DNA from: Robinsoniella peoriensis
GTDB lineage: Bacteria > Bacillota > Clostridia > Lachnospirales > Lachnospiraceae
NCBI RefSeq assembly: GCF_042680125.1
Contig: NZ_JBHTNY010000082.1
Length of the DNA: 14,001 nucleotides
Direction: 5' to 3' (one strand)
Below, piece after piece: positions 6,471 to 13,960 of the stretch. Position 1 is the first letter of the stretch; the number at the start of each line of letters is the position of its first letter. The translations under genes were made by a program, and so were the position numbers. The notes beneath the pieces are model-generated. The model did not search any database, had not been told where the DNA came from, and saw only the letters and a program-made list of their open reading frames with translations.

Positions 6471-6728
6471 TTGAAAGGTTATATTGAGGAAAGGGCAATA
6501 GACATTGCGAATTATATCATAGAACAAAATGCCACAGTAAGACAAACAGCGAAGAAATTTGGGATAAGCAAAAGTACGGTACATAAGGATGTCACCGAAA
6601 GACTGCTTCAGATTAATCCAACTCTGGCGAAATGTGCCAGGAAGGTATTGGATGTCAACAAGTCCGAGCGTCATATAAGAGGTGGGCTTGCTACACGGGA
6701 AAAATATCTTCATCAGACAAACCAATAG
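6471..6728 (+). CDS. spoIIID: Sporulation transcriptional regulator SpoIIID
   Basis: The product has 85 residues against ~93 in Bacillus subtilis. The N-terminus (KGYIEERAIDIANYI), the helix-turn-helix core (TAKKFGISKSTVHKDVTERL), INPTLA, and the basic tail with RHIRGGLATREKY follow the family along its whole length. SpoIIID binds DNA in the mother cell after sigma-E activation, switching on some genes and repressing others and leading toward sigma-K. The start is TTG 6471, supported by GGGGG seven bases upstream and by alignment to the family's M-x-x-Y-I-x-E-R opening. A sigma-E-like -10 element precedes it and a strong terminator follows, so it is a single-gene unit. Its presence marks the organism as an endospore former. 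Confidence 0.97.
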   Translation: MKGYIEERAIDIANYIIEQNATVRQTAKKFGISKSTVHKDVTERLLQINPTLAKCARKVLDVNKSERHIRGGLATREKYLHQTNQ

Positions 6729-6753
6729 TCAGGGACTCACAGAGGGAGTTATG

Positions 6754-6792
6754 AAAAGCGGGGACACGAAAATGGATGTTCCCCGTTTTTTT
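6754..6792 (+). terminator. Intrinsic terminator after spoIIID
   Basis: GCGGGGACA pairs with TGTTCCCCG (one bulge), is preceded by AAAA, and is followed by seven T (6786-6792). It is a clear rho-independent terminator 30 bases past the spoIIID stop. Confidence 0.85.
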
Positions 6793-6856
6793 CTAAGATC
6801 CGGCAAATAATATCAGATAAACGTCAAAAAGCTGCAAATTTCATATAATATCTCTA

Positions 6857-6885
6857 TTGTATTCCATATGTATAGGGGATATAAT
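6857..6885 (+). promoter_or_regulatory. Sigma-A promoter for the DNA glycosylase (and probably MATE) genes
   Basis: TTGTAT (6857-6862), 17-base spacer, perfect TATAAT (6880-6885). The start would be near 6892, leaving a ~55-base leader that contains the hairpin 6904-6925. Confidence 0.7.
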
Positions 6886-6903
6886 ATTATAGTTTCTTGT
6901 AAA

Positions 6904-6925
6904 AGCCAGGCACTTAAGCCGGGCT
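6904..6925 (+). promoter_or_regulatory. Leader hairpin upstream of the DNA glycosylase
   Basis: AGCC-A-GGC, loop ACTTAA, GCC-G-GGCT: seven GC-rich pairs with one A/G mismatch, preceded by AAA and followed by TTT. It lies between promoter and ribosome binding site. It may be a weak attenuator or a 5' stabiliser; the T-run is too short for a normal terminator. Confidence 0.45.
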
Positions 6926-6947
6926 TTCGTTCAGACAGGAGTAAGAT

Positions 6948-7460
6948 ATGAAATTAAAAGATAATCAACAGTATACCCATTTGTCCCATACCTTTGATCC
7001 GGTATTTGACAAAGATTCTAAAATACTGATACTTGGAACATTTCCTTCCGTAAAATCCAGAGAAAATCAATTTTATTATGGGCACAAACAGAATCGGTTC
7101 TGGAAAATCATAGCTGCGCTGGCTGAGGGCGAAGTTCCTGTGACAATAGAGGAAAAGAAGACCCTTCTGTTGAATAACCACATTGCGATCTGGGATGTAA
7201 TAGCAAGCTGTGATATCATTGGTTCCAGTGACAGTTCCATTAAAAATGTCATTCCGGCAGATCTTCCATTGATTCTGGGACAGGCTGATATCGGGAAAAT
7301 ATACGCCAACGGTGGAAAAGCATATGAGCTTTATCAAAAGTATTCTTTTCCAGAGACAAAGCGTGAAATTACTCGTCTTCCAAGCAGCAGTCCGGCAAAT
7401 GCTGCATTTAATATAGAACGGCTGCTGGAAGAATGGAAACAGATAAAGGAATATATTTGA
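6948..7460 (+). CDS. DNA-deoxyinosine glycosylase (uracil-DNA glycosylase superfamily)
   Basis: The product has 170 residues, the expected size. This family removes deaminated bases, chiefly hypoxanthine from deoxyinosine, to start base excision repair. Visible family features are ILGTFPSVKSRE at ~28-40, the segment YYGHKQNRFW at 43-52, IWDVIASCDIIGSSDSSIKN at ~81-100, and the C-terminal motif LPSSSPAN at 144-151, equivalent to the DNA-gripping loop of uracil-DNA glycosylases. ATG 6948 follows AGGAG at good spacing. It is cytoplasmic, with no signal or membrane segment. A promoter at 6857 drives it; the MATE gene starts 78 bases after its stop with no terminator between, so the two may be co-transcribed. 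Confidence 0.9.
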   Translation: MKLKDNQQYTHLSHTFDPVFDKDSKILILGTFPSVKSRENQFYYGHKQNRFWKIIAALAEGEVPVTIEEKKTLLLNNHIAIWDVIASCDIIGSSDSSIKNVIPADLPLILGQADIGKIYANGGKAYELYQKYSFPETKREITRLPSSSPANAAFNIERLLEEWKQIKEYI

Positions 7461-7538
7461 TAGCAGAAGAAGAATACGCTGCTAAACTGCAAATCAGCAA
7501 GTAAATGTACAGGAAGAGAAGAATTGGGGGAGAGAACA

Positions 7539-8864
7539 ATGATGTTCACAAATAAACAGCTGAAGCAATTAATTGTACCTTTGATTATTGAACAGCTGTT
7601 GTCGGTAACCGTAGGAATGGCGGATTCGGTAATGATCGCCAGTGTAGGAGAGTCAGCAGTATCGGGTGTATCGCTGGTAGATACCGTAATGGTCCTGCTG
7701 ATCAATATTTTTGCGGCATTGGCGACCGGAGGTGCAGTCGTAGCAGGGCAGTACATAGGCCAGAAGCGTGCAGAGCGCTCTTGTAAGGCCGCAGAACAGC
7801 TGGTCCTGTTTACTACTGTACTTTCTATTATTATTACTGCGGTGGTCTATCTGGGGCAGGGATTGATCCTGCACGGTGTATTTGGGCAGATAGAAGCAGA
7901 TGTCATGGGACATGCAGAGACATATCTAGTAATTGTAACGGCATCCATCCCGTTTATTGCCCTGTATAACAGCGGTGCAGCGCTGTTTCGTGCAATGGGC
8001 AATTCCAAAGTTTCTATGAAAACATCACTGCTTATGAATGCCATAAATATAACAGGAAATGCTATCTTAATCTTTGGTTTGAAGATGGGAGTTGCAGGAG
8101 CGGCTATACCGACTCTGATTTCCAGAATCGTAGCAGCGGTCATCATGATTCTGCTGCTTGCAAGAGCCAATCAGGAAATCCATCTTCCACGGCCATTTTC
8201 TATCAAATTCGACAGACATATGGTTCGTAAAATTTTACATATTGGAATACCAAACGGTCTGGAAAACAGTATGTTCCAGCTGGGTAAAATCCTGGTACTC
8301 AGTCTGGTAGCCGGTTTTGGCACAGCATCTATCGCAGCAAATGCCGTGTCCAATACCATAGCAATGTTCCAGATTTTACCGGGGATGGCAATCGGATTTG
8401 CGATCCTGACGGTTGTATCCCAGTGTGTGGGCGCGGGGGATTACGACCAGGCAAAGCATTATACCAAGAAGCTGATGAAAATCGTCTATGTTGCCATGTG
8501 GGGCATGAACATTATTATATTCCTGTTGTTGCCTTTGATTATGAAAGTCTATAATCTTTCCGATGTAACAGCGCAGATGACAACACAGATATTAACCTAC
8601 CATGCCATTTGCTGCTGTACGATCTGGCCCATGTCATTCTCATTGCCCAATACTCTGCGGGCTTCAAATGATGTGAGGCTGACCATGATAATATCCATAT
8701 TATCCATGTGGATTTTCCGCATTGCTTTCAGTTATGTGCTGGGAAAATACCTGGGCTGGGGTGTATTTGGCGTATGGGTAGCAATGACCATAGACTGGCT
8801 GTTCCGTGGAATCTGCTTCATGATCCGTTATGCCAGAGGAAAGTGGCAGTATCAGAAGATATAA
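7539..8864 (+). CDS. MATE family efflux transporter
   Basis: The product has 441 residues, normal for MATE pumps, which export cationic or xenobiotic compounds in exchange for Na+ or H+ across the inner membrane. The N-terminus (LKQLIVPLIIEQLLSVTVGM, ADSVMIASVGE) is typical of the NorM/DinF-type fold. Hydrophobic segments recur along the whole length, compatible with 12 helices in two six-helix halves, with the second half opening near residue 230 (HIGIPNGLENSMFQLGK). Tandem ATGs at 7539 and 7542 follow GGGGGAG (7526-7532) at six bases; an in-frame TTG at 7524 is less likely. The substrate cannot be inferred. No MarR or TetR regulator is adjacent. Confidence 0.93.
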   Translation: MMFTNKQLKQLIVPLIIEQLLSVTVGMADSVMIASVGESAVSGVSLVDTVMVLLINIFAALATGGAVVAGQYIGQKRAERSCKAAEQLVLFTTVLSIIITAVVYLGQGLILHGVFGQIEADVMGHAETYLVIVTASIPFIALYNSGAALFRAMGNSKVSMKTSLLMNAINITGNAILIFGLKMGVAGAAIPTLISRIVAAVIMILLLARANQEIHLPRPFSIKFDRHMVRKILHIGIPNGLENSMFQLGKILVLSLVAGFGTASIAANAVSNTIAMFQILPGMAIGFAILTVVSQCVGAGDYDQAKHYTKKLMKIVYVAMWGMNIIIFLLLPLIMKVYNLSDVTAQMTTQILTYHAICCCTIWPMSFSLPNTLRASNDVRLTMIISILSMWIFRIAFSYVLGKYLGWGVFGVWVAMTIDWLFRGICFMIRYARGKWQYQKI

Positions 8865-8988
8865 ATGAGTGTGTGCAGTGGGCAGAATTCAATGATCCAA
8901 CAGCCCCTTGTATTGGTTAAATTTTATCATTTATATAAAAATTTGGTATTTTATTTAAAAATAGGATGAAAAAAATAAAGTAAATTAC

Positions 8989-9017
8989 TTGTAAAACTGT
9001 ATTTCTTCCATTATAAT
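8989..9017 (+). promoter_or_regulatory. Sigma-A promoter of guaA
   Basis: TTGTAA (8989-8994), 17-base spacer, perfect TATAAT (9012-9017). The leader would be only ~50 bases, too short to hold a purine riboswitch. Confidence 0.7.
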
Positions 9018-9072
9018 GGAGAGAATGCATCATAAAGACTAAGGAATGAAAGAAAACGTAGGAGGACAAACC

Positions 9073-10614
9073 GTGAAAAGAGAAATGGTTATAGTACTGG
9101 ATTTTGGCGGACAATATAATCAGTTAATAGCAAGACGTGTACGAGAATGCAATGTTTACTGTGAGGTGCATCCTTATGACATGGATCTTGAAACCATAAA
9201 AGAAATGAATCCAAAAGGAATTATTTTCACCGGCGGACCAAACAGTGTCTATGGAGAAGATTCACCTACCTGCACAAAAGAAATATTTGAGCTGGGCATC
9301 CCAATCCTGGGTATCTGCTACGGATCACAATTGATGGCACATTTACTGGGAGGAAAAGTTACAACTGCTCCTGTAAGTGAATATGGAAAAACGGAAGTAG
9401 ATGTAGATACCGATTCCAAATTATTTGAGGGCATAGACGGCAAGACAATCTGCTGGATGAGCCACACAGACTATATTGAAAATGCACCCGAAGGCTTCAG
9501 TATCAAAGCCCACACGCCAGTTTGCCCGGTAGCAGCAATGGAAATGCCAGAAAAGAACCTCTATGCGGTACAGTTCCACCCGGAAGTCGTACACACACAG
9601 CAGGGAACAAAAATGCTGTCTAACTTCGTATATAATGTCTGCGGCTGTGCAGGTGACTGGAAAATGGATTCCTTCGTAGAGACATCCATCCAGCAGATCC
9701 GCGAAAAAGTCGGCAATGGAAAAGTGCTTTGCGCCCTTTCCGGCGGAGTGGATTCCTCTGTGGCAGCTGTAATGCTTGCAAAGGCAGTAGGAAAACAGCT
9801 GACCTGCGTATTCGTAGATCACGGTCTTCTCCGTAAAGACGAAGGAGATGAAGTAGAAGCTGTATTCGGTCCGGAAGGCCATTATGATCTGAACTTCATC
9901 CGCGTAAACGTACAGGACAGATTCTATGAAAAACTGGCAGGTGCAGAAGAACCGGAAGAAAAGAGAAAAATCATTGGTGAAGAATTCATCCGTGTATTCG
10001 AAGAAGAAGCTCAGAAAATCGGAAAGGTTGATTACCTAGTACAGGGAACAATTTATCCGGACGTAATCGAAAGCGGCTTAGGAAAATCAGCAGTGATCAA
10101 ATCCCACCACAATGTGGGAGGACTCCCCGACTATGTTGATTTCAAAGAAATTATTGAGCCTCTGCGCCTCTTATTTAAAGATGAAGTACGTAAAGCCGGC
10201 TTAGAGCTGGGCATCCCGGAATATCTCGTATTCAGACAGCCATTCCCGGGTCCGGGACTTGCTATCCGTATCATTGGAGAAGTAACGGCTGAAAAGATTG
10301 AGATACTGCAAGAAGCAGATTTTATTTATCGTGAGGAAATTGCAAAAGCTGGTGTTGATAAACAAATTGGACAGTATTTTGCGGCTCTTACGAATATGAG
10401 ATCCGTTGGTGTTATGGGAGATGAGAGAACGTATGACTATGCTGTGGCATTGCGTGCGGTTACTACATCGGACTTCATGACGGCGGAGTCGGCAGAACTG
10501 CCTTGGGAAGTGCTGGGGAAAGTGACCAGCAGGATCGTGAATGAGGTGAAGCATGTGAATAGGGTGCTTTATGATTGTACGGGGAAACCGCCGGCTACGA
10601 TTGAGTTTGAATAG
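9073..10614 (+). CDS. guaA: GMP synthase (glutamine-hydrolysing)
   Basis: The product has 513 residues, against ~510-525 in the family. GuaA converts XMP, ATP and glutamine to GMP in the last step of de novo guanine nucleotide synthesis. The N-terminal class I glutamine amidotransferase domain has the nucleophile Cys82 in GICYGSQ and the HPE pair at 169-171. The ATP-pyrophosphatase domain has the P-loop SGGVDSS at 223-229. The C-terminal dimerisation domain ends KPPATIEFE, where most homologues have TIEWE. The start is GTG 9073, with AGGAGG (9060-9065) seven bases upstream and the usual opening VIVLDFGGQYNQL; an in-frame ATG at 9046 overlaps this binding site's upstream side and is rejected. 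Codon choice shifts along the last ~330 bases. An AT-rich island follows. Confidence 0.97.
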   Translation: MKREMVIVLDFGGQYNQLIARRVRECNVYCEVHPYDMDLETIKEMNPKGIIFTGGPNSVYGEDSPTCTKEIFELGIPILGICYGSQLMAHLLGGKVTTAPVSEYGKTEVDVDTDSKLFEGIDGKTICWMSHTDYIENAPEGFSIKAHTPVCPVAAMEMPEKNLYAVQFHPEVVHTQQGTKMLSNFVYNVCGCAGDWKMDSFVETSIQQIREKVGNGKVLCALSGGVDSSVAAVMLAKAVGKQLTCVFVDHGLLRKDEGDEVEAVFGPEGHYDLNFIRVNVQDRFYEKLAGAEEPEEKRKIIGEEFIRVFEEEAQKIGKVDYLVQGTIYPDVIESGLGKSAVIKSHHNVGGLPDYVDFKEIIEPLRLLFKDEVRKAGLELGIPEYLVFRQPFPGPGLAIRIIGEVTAEKIEILQEADFIYREEIAKAGVDKQIGQYFAALTNMRSVGVMGDERTYDYAVALRAVTTSDFMTAESAELPWEVLGKVTSRIVNEVKHVNRVLYDCTGKPPATIEFE

Positions 10615-10621
10615 CGGAAAT

Positions 10622-10670
10622 ATCCTCGCAAAGCTTTTAGTTACGGGGGTTGTGGGGATTTTCTTTTTTT
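10622..10670 (+). terminator. Intrinsic terminator after guaA
   Basis: ATCCTCGCAA (10622-10631) pairs with TTGTGGGGAT (10650-10659), ten pairs including two G-U, followed by TTTCTTTTTTT (10660-10670). It lies only eight bases past the guaA stop. Confidence 0.65.
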
Positions 10671-11169
10671 GTCAGGGGATAAATAGGGGATTTTTTCAAA
10701 GCTTTAATATCTGGGGCAAAAAGGAAAAGAAAGTCTTGGTAATTCTTAGGGCGGACTGTATATGGGTATCATTGGATTTTGGATTTACAAAGTATGTAGT
10801 AAATTATAAATGGTCGTGCTTATCATATTCTTATTGAAAAATTTTTTATGTTTTTCATAGGCATATAGTTTGAAATAAATATGGGGCTATATCTTGATTA
10901 TATTGTTGAGGTGTAGTCTTTTTTATATTTTATTCTGATGATGTGGTGTTTAATTTAACGAGATAAATATTCAGATTATTATATTTTACGGCATTAATGA
11001 ATTAAAAACTAATTTTATAATGCTGAAAAATCCATAATAATAACATTTGAATTTCTATGTAATGCAAATGAGTTAGCTTCATTAGACTTGATTTAGTACC
11101 GTAGTTATTTATTCACTGATGGAAAAAAAATCATTGTAGAAAAAAATAAATATATTTGGAGGTAATATT
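10671..11169 (+). other. AT-rich intergenic stretch, start of accessory region
   Basis: About 500 very AT-rich bases with no convincing gene. An open frame at 10571-10837 begins inside guaA in another frame, crosses the terminator and has no ribosome binding site. Composition drops sharply compared with guaA. The last part leads into the ribosome binding site TTGGAGG of the recombinase remnant. Confidence 0.6.
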
Positions 11170-11640
11170 ATGGTAAAAACAATGTTACAAAAAGAAGAAA
11201 TAAGAAGAGAGATAATATTTACAGATGAGGAGTTGCAGAGTCTTAATACTCATATTGGAGATGTTCCATATGAGATATGATTTTGTTTGCTTGTCTGACT
11301 GGTTTAAGACCGAATGAGATTTGTGGTCTTAAGAACAGGAAATATTGATTATGAAAACAATTACCTGACTGGTGGCGAGAGAGTTGTTATGATTACTTCA
11401 GTTGTTAGTGAGATGTTGTATTCTATATATGAAAGAGCTTCATCATTGGCAGATGATGCCTTATTTTGCAAGGAAGTTGCGTGTGCAAGATTTACTATTA
11501 ATGAGTTTCACTATAGCAATGCATTTCGTAATGTGATGAGTAAGCTTGGGATGAACCGTTCTATTCATGATGCACGCCATACTTTTATTGTCAGAGCTAG
11601 AAAGGATGAAGCATATTTGATGAAAATCATCGGAGCTTAG
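11170..11640 (+). pseudogene. Tyrosine recombinase (phage-type integrase), frameshifted
   Basis: GGAGG precedes ATG 11170, whose frame runs 36 codons to a stop at 11278-11280. The protein then continues in a second frame (11276 on: MILFACLTGLRPNEICGLKN), and after ~20 codons in a third that starts around 11314-11340 (NIDYENNYLTGGERVV) and ends at TAG 11638. Stitched together, the pieces give the catalytic domain of a tyrosine recombinase: the first arginine in TGLRPNE and HDARHTF carrying the H-x-x-R pair. The C-terminal GH...Y with the nucleophilic tyrosine is missing, since the frame stops at MKIIGA. At least two frameshifts and a truncation make it inactive. It lies ~560 bases past guaA, the position expected for an island integrase. 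Confidence 0.8.
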
Positions 11641-11724
11641 ATGCAAGTAAGGATGTGTAAATTCACTATATGGGGTATTTACTTTGATATTTTGAATTTA
11701 ATATTAAGATGAAATCATGAATAG

Positions 11725-11779
11725 AAGACACTTGATTTCTATCCCAGACGGTTTTGTGAGGATGGAAGTTAAGTGTCTT
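11725..11779. repeat. Long imperfect hairpin downstream of the recombinase remnant
   Basis: AAGACACTT (11725-11733) pairs perfectly with AAGTGTCTT (11771-11779), and the stem continues inward through TTCTATCC against GGATGGAA with G-T pairs and mismatches, about 20 pairs in all around a ~15-base loop. Only TTT follows. It may be a former terminator for the recombinase gene or part of a mobile element end. Confidence 0.55.
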
Positions 11780-11824
11780 TACTTATGGTAAGGAATGCTA
11801 TATAGATAAATCAGTGAAGGGGGA

Positions 11825-11851
11825 CACAAATTTGGCAATAGAAATTTTGTG
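11825..11851. repeat. Short AT-rich hairpin
   Basis: CACAAATTT (11825-11833) pairs with AAATTTTGTG (11842-11851) with one bulged base, around an eight-base loop. No function can be assigned. Confidence 0.4.
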
Positions 11852-12106
11852 AGTTAAAAGCATAATTCTCTATATTTGTTGTATCTTACAACTATAGTGA
11901 AGAATTTCATTACATATTGTTTTGATGCAGTCTACTGAATGCAAGACACCTCATTCTTTGCTATGAAATGAAGTGAATAACACATGAATTTAAACTATAA
12001 CGTATCCTGTATATGTCGATAATCACTACTTTTGATATGAGATTCGATTAGGAAATCATCATATCGAGGAAGAGATTAAATATTGGATAAGTAAAGGTAA
12101 TTGATT

Positions 12107-12217
12107 ATGGGTTATCAAAGTTAATCTGAGTTAGACAAACATCTTACTTCTAAGTTACATTCATTAGAGTATGAGCCAGTTGTAATAGAAGATTACGATG
12201 AGTTGCTTGCCAAGTAG
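12107..12217 (+). pseudogene. Fragment resembling the N-terminus of a type I restriction R subunit
   Basis: From ATG 12107 the frame reads MGYQS, an in-frame TAA (12122-12124), then SELDKHLTSKLHSLEYEPVV and IEDYDELLAK before TAG 12215. The pattern of a YQSE-type opening, an amphipathic helix, and GYE-v-I-DYD-LLA is familiar from HsdR-like R subunits, here with one internal stop and an abrupt end after ~35 codons. There is no ribosome binding site of note. The assignment rests on memory of family openings and a short stretch, so it is tentative. The position just upstream of a DNA methyltransferase fits restriction-modification debris. Confidence 0.4.
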
Positions 12218-12391
12218 CAGAGGATGTGTATTTTATGAAGCCACCATAAAGAAGTACACGATTGAGTGGCAGTCTGGTTGTGATTTTTTATCCATTTCTT
12301 TTTGTTAGATGTGGGACTATTTCTTGATGAATTTCATTCAGATTTATGGTATACTTGACCCTGTATACTACACCGAAAGGAGTAAGAGAAA
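12218..12391 (+). other. Upstream region of the methyltransferase gene
   Basis: No gene is seen. It contains a match to the guaA 3' end (ACGATTGAGT, 12258-12267) and the promoter elements of the methyltransferase. Confidence 0.4.
12347..12368 (+). promoter_or_regulatory. Extended -10 promoter with paired GTATAC sites
   Basis: TGG-TATACT (12347-12355) is an extended -10 box; TTGATG at 12324 is three bases too far for a good -35. The palindromic hexamer GTATAC occurs at 12349-12354, overlapping the -10, and again at 12363-12368, 14 bases apart. This arrangement could serve as an operator controlling methyltransferase expression. The transcript would start inside or just after the second site. 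Confidence 0.4.
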
Positions 12392-13960
12392 ATGGCTAAT
12401 TTAAGTCAGCAGAAAAGACAGCGAATGCTTGATTTCTTAGAGACGATTAAAAGCAATAATCCTAATGAGGATACAAGGATTGCGATAAATGAAATAGAGA
12501 ATGAATTAACAGAAAAGAAGTATGGTTTGGTATGGGAGAAACACGAAGAAAACGTTGACGTACAAATGCGAAGTAACGTACCAGTGTTTACAGAGGTCAA
12601 GGACAAGGAAATACTTGGGGTATCCGATTCTAATGATTTTAACTTTTTATTGGAGGGGGATAACCTGCATAGCCTGAAATTGTTAGAAAAGACACATAAA
12701 GGAAAAGTAGATGTAATTTATATTGACCCACCGTACAATAGAGGAAAGAATGATTTTAGGTATGATGATGCTTTTGTTGACCCAGAAGATGGATTTAAGC
12801 ATAGTAAATGGTTATCTTTTATGTCAGAAAGATTATCTATAGCAAGAAATTTATTAAGTAAAGATGGTGCTATTTTTATTTCAATCGACGATAATGAACA
12901 GACACCTCTTAAACTTTTGTGTGATGAAGTGTTTGGTTCTGATAATTTTTTGGGTATTATCATTCAGAACAAGCAGAATTCAAAAAATGATACAATAAAT
13001 ATTCAAAAAAATCATGAGTATATTATTTCATATAGAAAACAGTGTAATTTTATTACAAATACAAAAATCAAACCAACATTAATTAACTCGATGGTTGTTC
13101 AAAAGAAGATTTTTGTGGAAAATGATGAGTATTACTACCTTAATGATGCTATTACAACCCGAGGTGAGGGTGGAACTTTAGCTAAGCGAAAAAACTTGGG
13201 GTATACTGTATATTTTAATCCACAGACAAATGAAAAATTAGGAGTTAGGGATTACGATATTGAGAAAGCACTAATATCTGATGATGAAGATGATGTTTAC
13301 ACTACACGACAGGATTTAGTAGATAAAGGATTTATTCCTGTTAGACCACCAAGAGTTCGAGGTCACTTAGGTTGCTGGACATGGGATATGAATAAGTTTA
13401 ATAGTGAGGAACATAGTATTGTTGTTCTGAAAAGTAGCCGAGGCAATAATTATATCGTGAAGAAACGAACATTTGTTAATAAGAACGATGTTTACGAAGA
13501 AGATGGAAAATTGTTCTTTGATAGCTATTCTGATGCAAACACTAGAAGTATGATTGATTTTTCGACAAATGATGGAACTACAGAATTATCTAACATTTTA
13601 GGTGTGAGTGGTGAATTTGATAACCCTAAGAATGTTGAAATGATAAAATATTTGATTCGACTTGTACCAAATAGAAATGCATTAGTATTAGATTTTTTTG
13701 CAGGAAGTGGTACAACAGGACAGGCAGTTCTTGAATTAAATAATCAGGATAGAGGAAGAAGAAGATTTATTCTTTGCACCAATAATCAGAATAATATATG
13801 TGAAGATGTCACCTATGTAAGGGTAAAGAATAGAATTGAAGGCTATTGTTTTGAGGGGAAAAAGACACAGGTTATTTGTAGCGAAAAGTTTAACTATGAT
13901 GACTTACAAGATATGTCGGAAATACTGGATTGTCAACATTTATTTAGACAACTTTTTTAA
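12392..13960 (+). CDS. Site-specific DNA methyltransferase, type III Mod-like, 3' end replaced by IS
   Basis: The open frame has 522 codons. The N-terminus (residues ~1-85, e.g. LVWEKHEENVDVQMRSNVPV) and the LLEGDNLHSLKLLEKTHKGK segment are typical of type III Mod subunits. The catalytic motif DPPY (112-115) precedes the AdoMet motif FAGSGTTG (436-443), the beta-class order, so the likely product is N6-methyladenine; the ~200-400 region between them is the target recognition domain. ATG 12392 follows AAAGGAG. Residues up to ~513 (base 13930) are native; the last nine come from an insertion sequence that begins at about 13931, so the C-terminus is truncated against the usual ~600-650. Catalytic motifs are intact, so activity is possible but uncertain. 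No Res endonuclease gene lies in the window. Confidence 0.88.
   Translation: MANLSQQKRQRMLDFLETIKSNNPNEDTRIAINEIENELTEKKYGLVWEKHEENVDVQMRSNVPVFTEVKDKEILGVSDSNDFNFLLEGDNLHSLKLLEKTHKGKVDVIYIDPPYNRGKNDFRYDDAFVDPEDGFKHSKWLSFMSERLSIARNLLSKDGAIFISIDDNEQTPLKLLCDEVFGSDNFLGIIIQNKQNSKNDTINIQKNHEYIISYRKQCNFITNTKIKPTLINSMVVQKKIFVENDEYYYLNDAITTRGEGGTLAKRKNLGYTVYFNPQTNEKLGVRDYDIEKALISDDEDDVYTTRQDLVDKGFIPVRPPRVRGHLGCWTWDMNKFNSEEHSIVVLKSSRGNNYIVKKRTFVNKNDVYEEDGKLFFDSYSDANTRSMIDFSTNDGTTELSNILGVSGEFDNPKNVEMIKYLIRLVPNRNALVLDFFAGSGTTGQAVLELNNQDRGRRRFILCTNNQNNICEDVTYVRVKNRIEGYCFEGKKTQVICSEKFNYDDLQDMSEILDCQHLFRQLF

Larger units (their letters stand above)
11641..12106. other. AT-rich stretch with hairpins and gene scraps
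   Basis: There is no intact gene. It holds hairpins at 11725-11779 and 11825-11851. A short frame near 11929-11970 reads MQSTECKTPHSLL, faintly recalling the TPHSLRHT region of tyrosine recombinases. An open piece at 12036-12104 reads YEIRLGNHHIEEEIKYWISK and then stops. These look like debris of degraded genes, but none can be assigned firmly. Confidence 0.45.

Noticed and set aside
8915..8945. Terminator after the MATE gene
   Set aside because: The only inverted repeat (AAATTTT/AAAATTT) has no G or C pairs and would be too weak.
8880..9040. Purine riboswitch upstream of guaA
   Set aside because: The promoter leaves a leader of only ~50 bases and no conserved aptamer-like three-way junction is seen.
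10571..10837. 88-residue plus-strand frame overlapping the guaA end
   Set aside because: It starts inside guaA in another frame, crosses the guaA terminator and lacks a ribosome binding site.
10840..12391. CRISPR array or tRNA genes in the AT-rich island
   Set aside because: No regularly spaced repeats and no cloverleaf with TTCGA-type arms were found.
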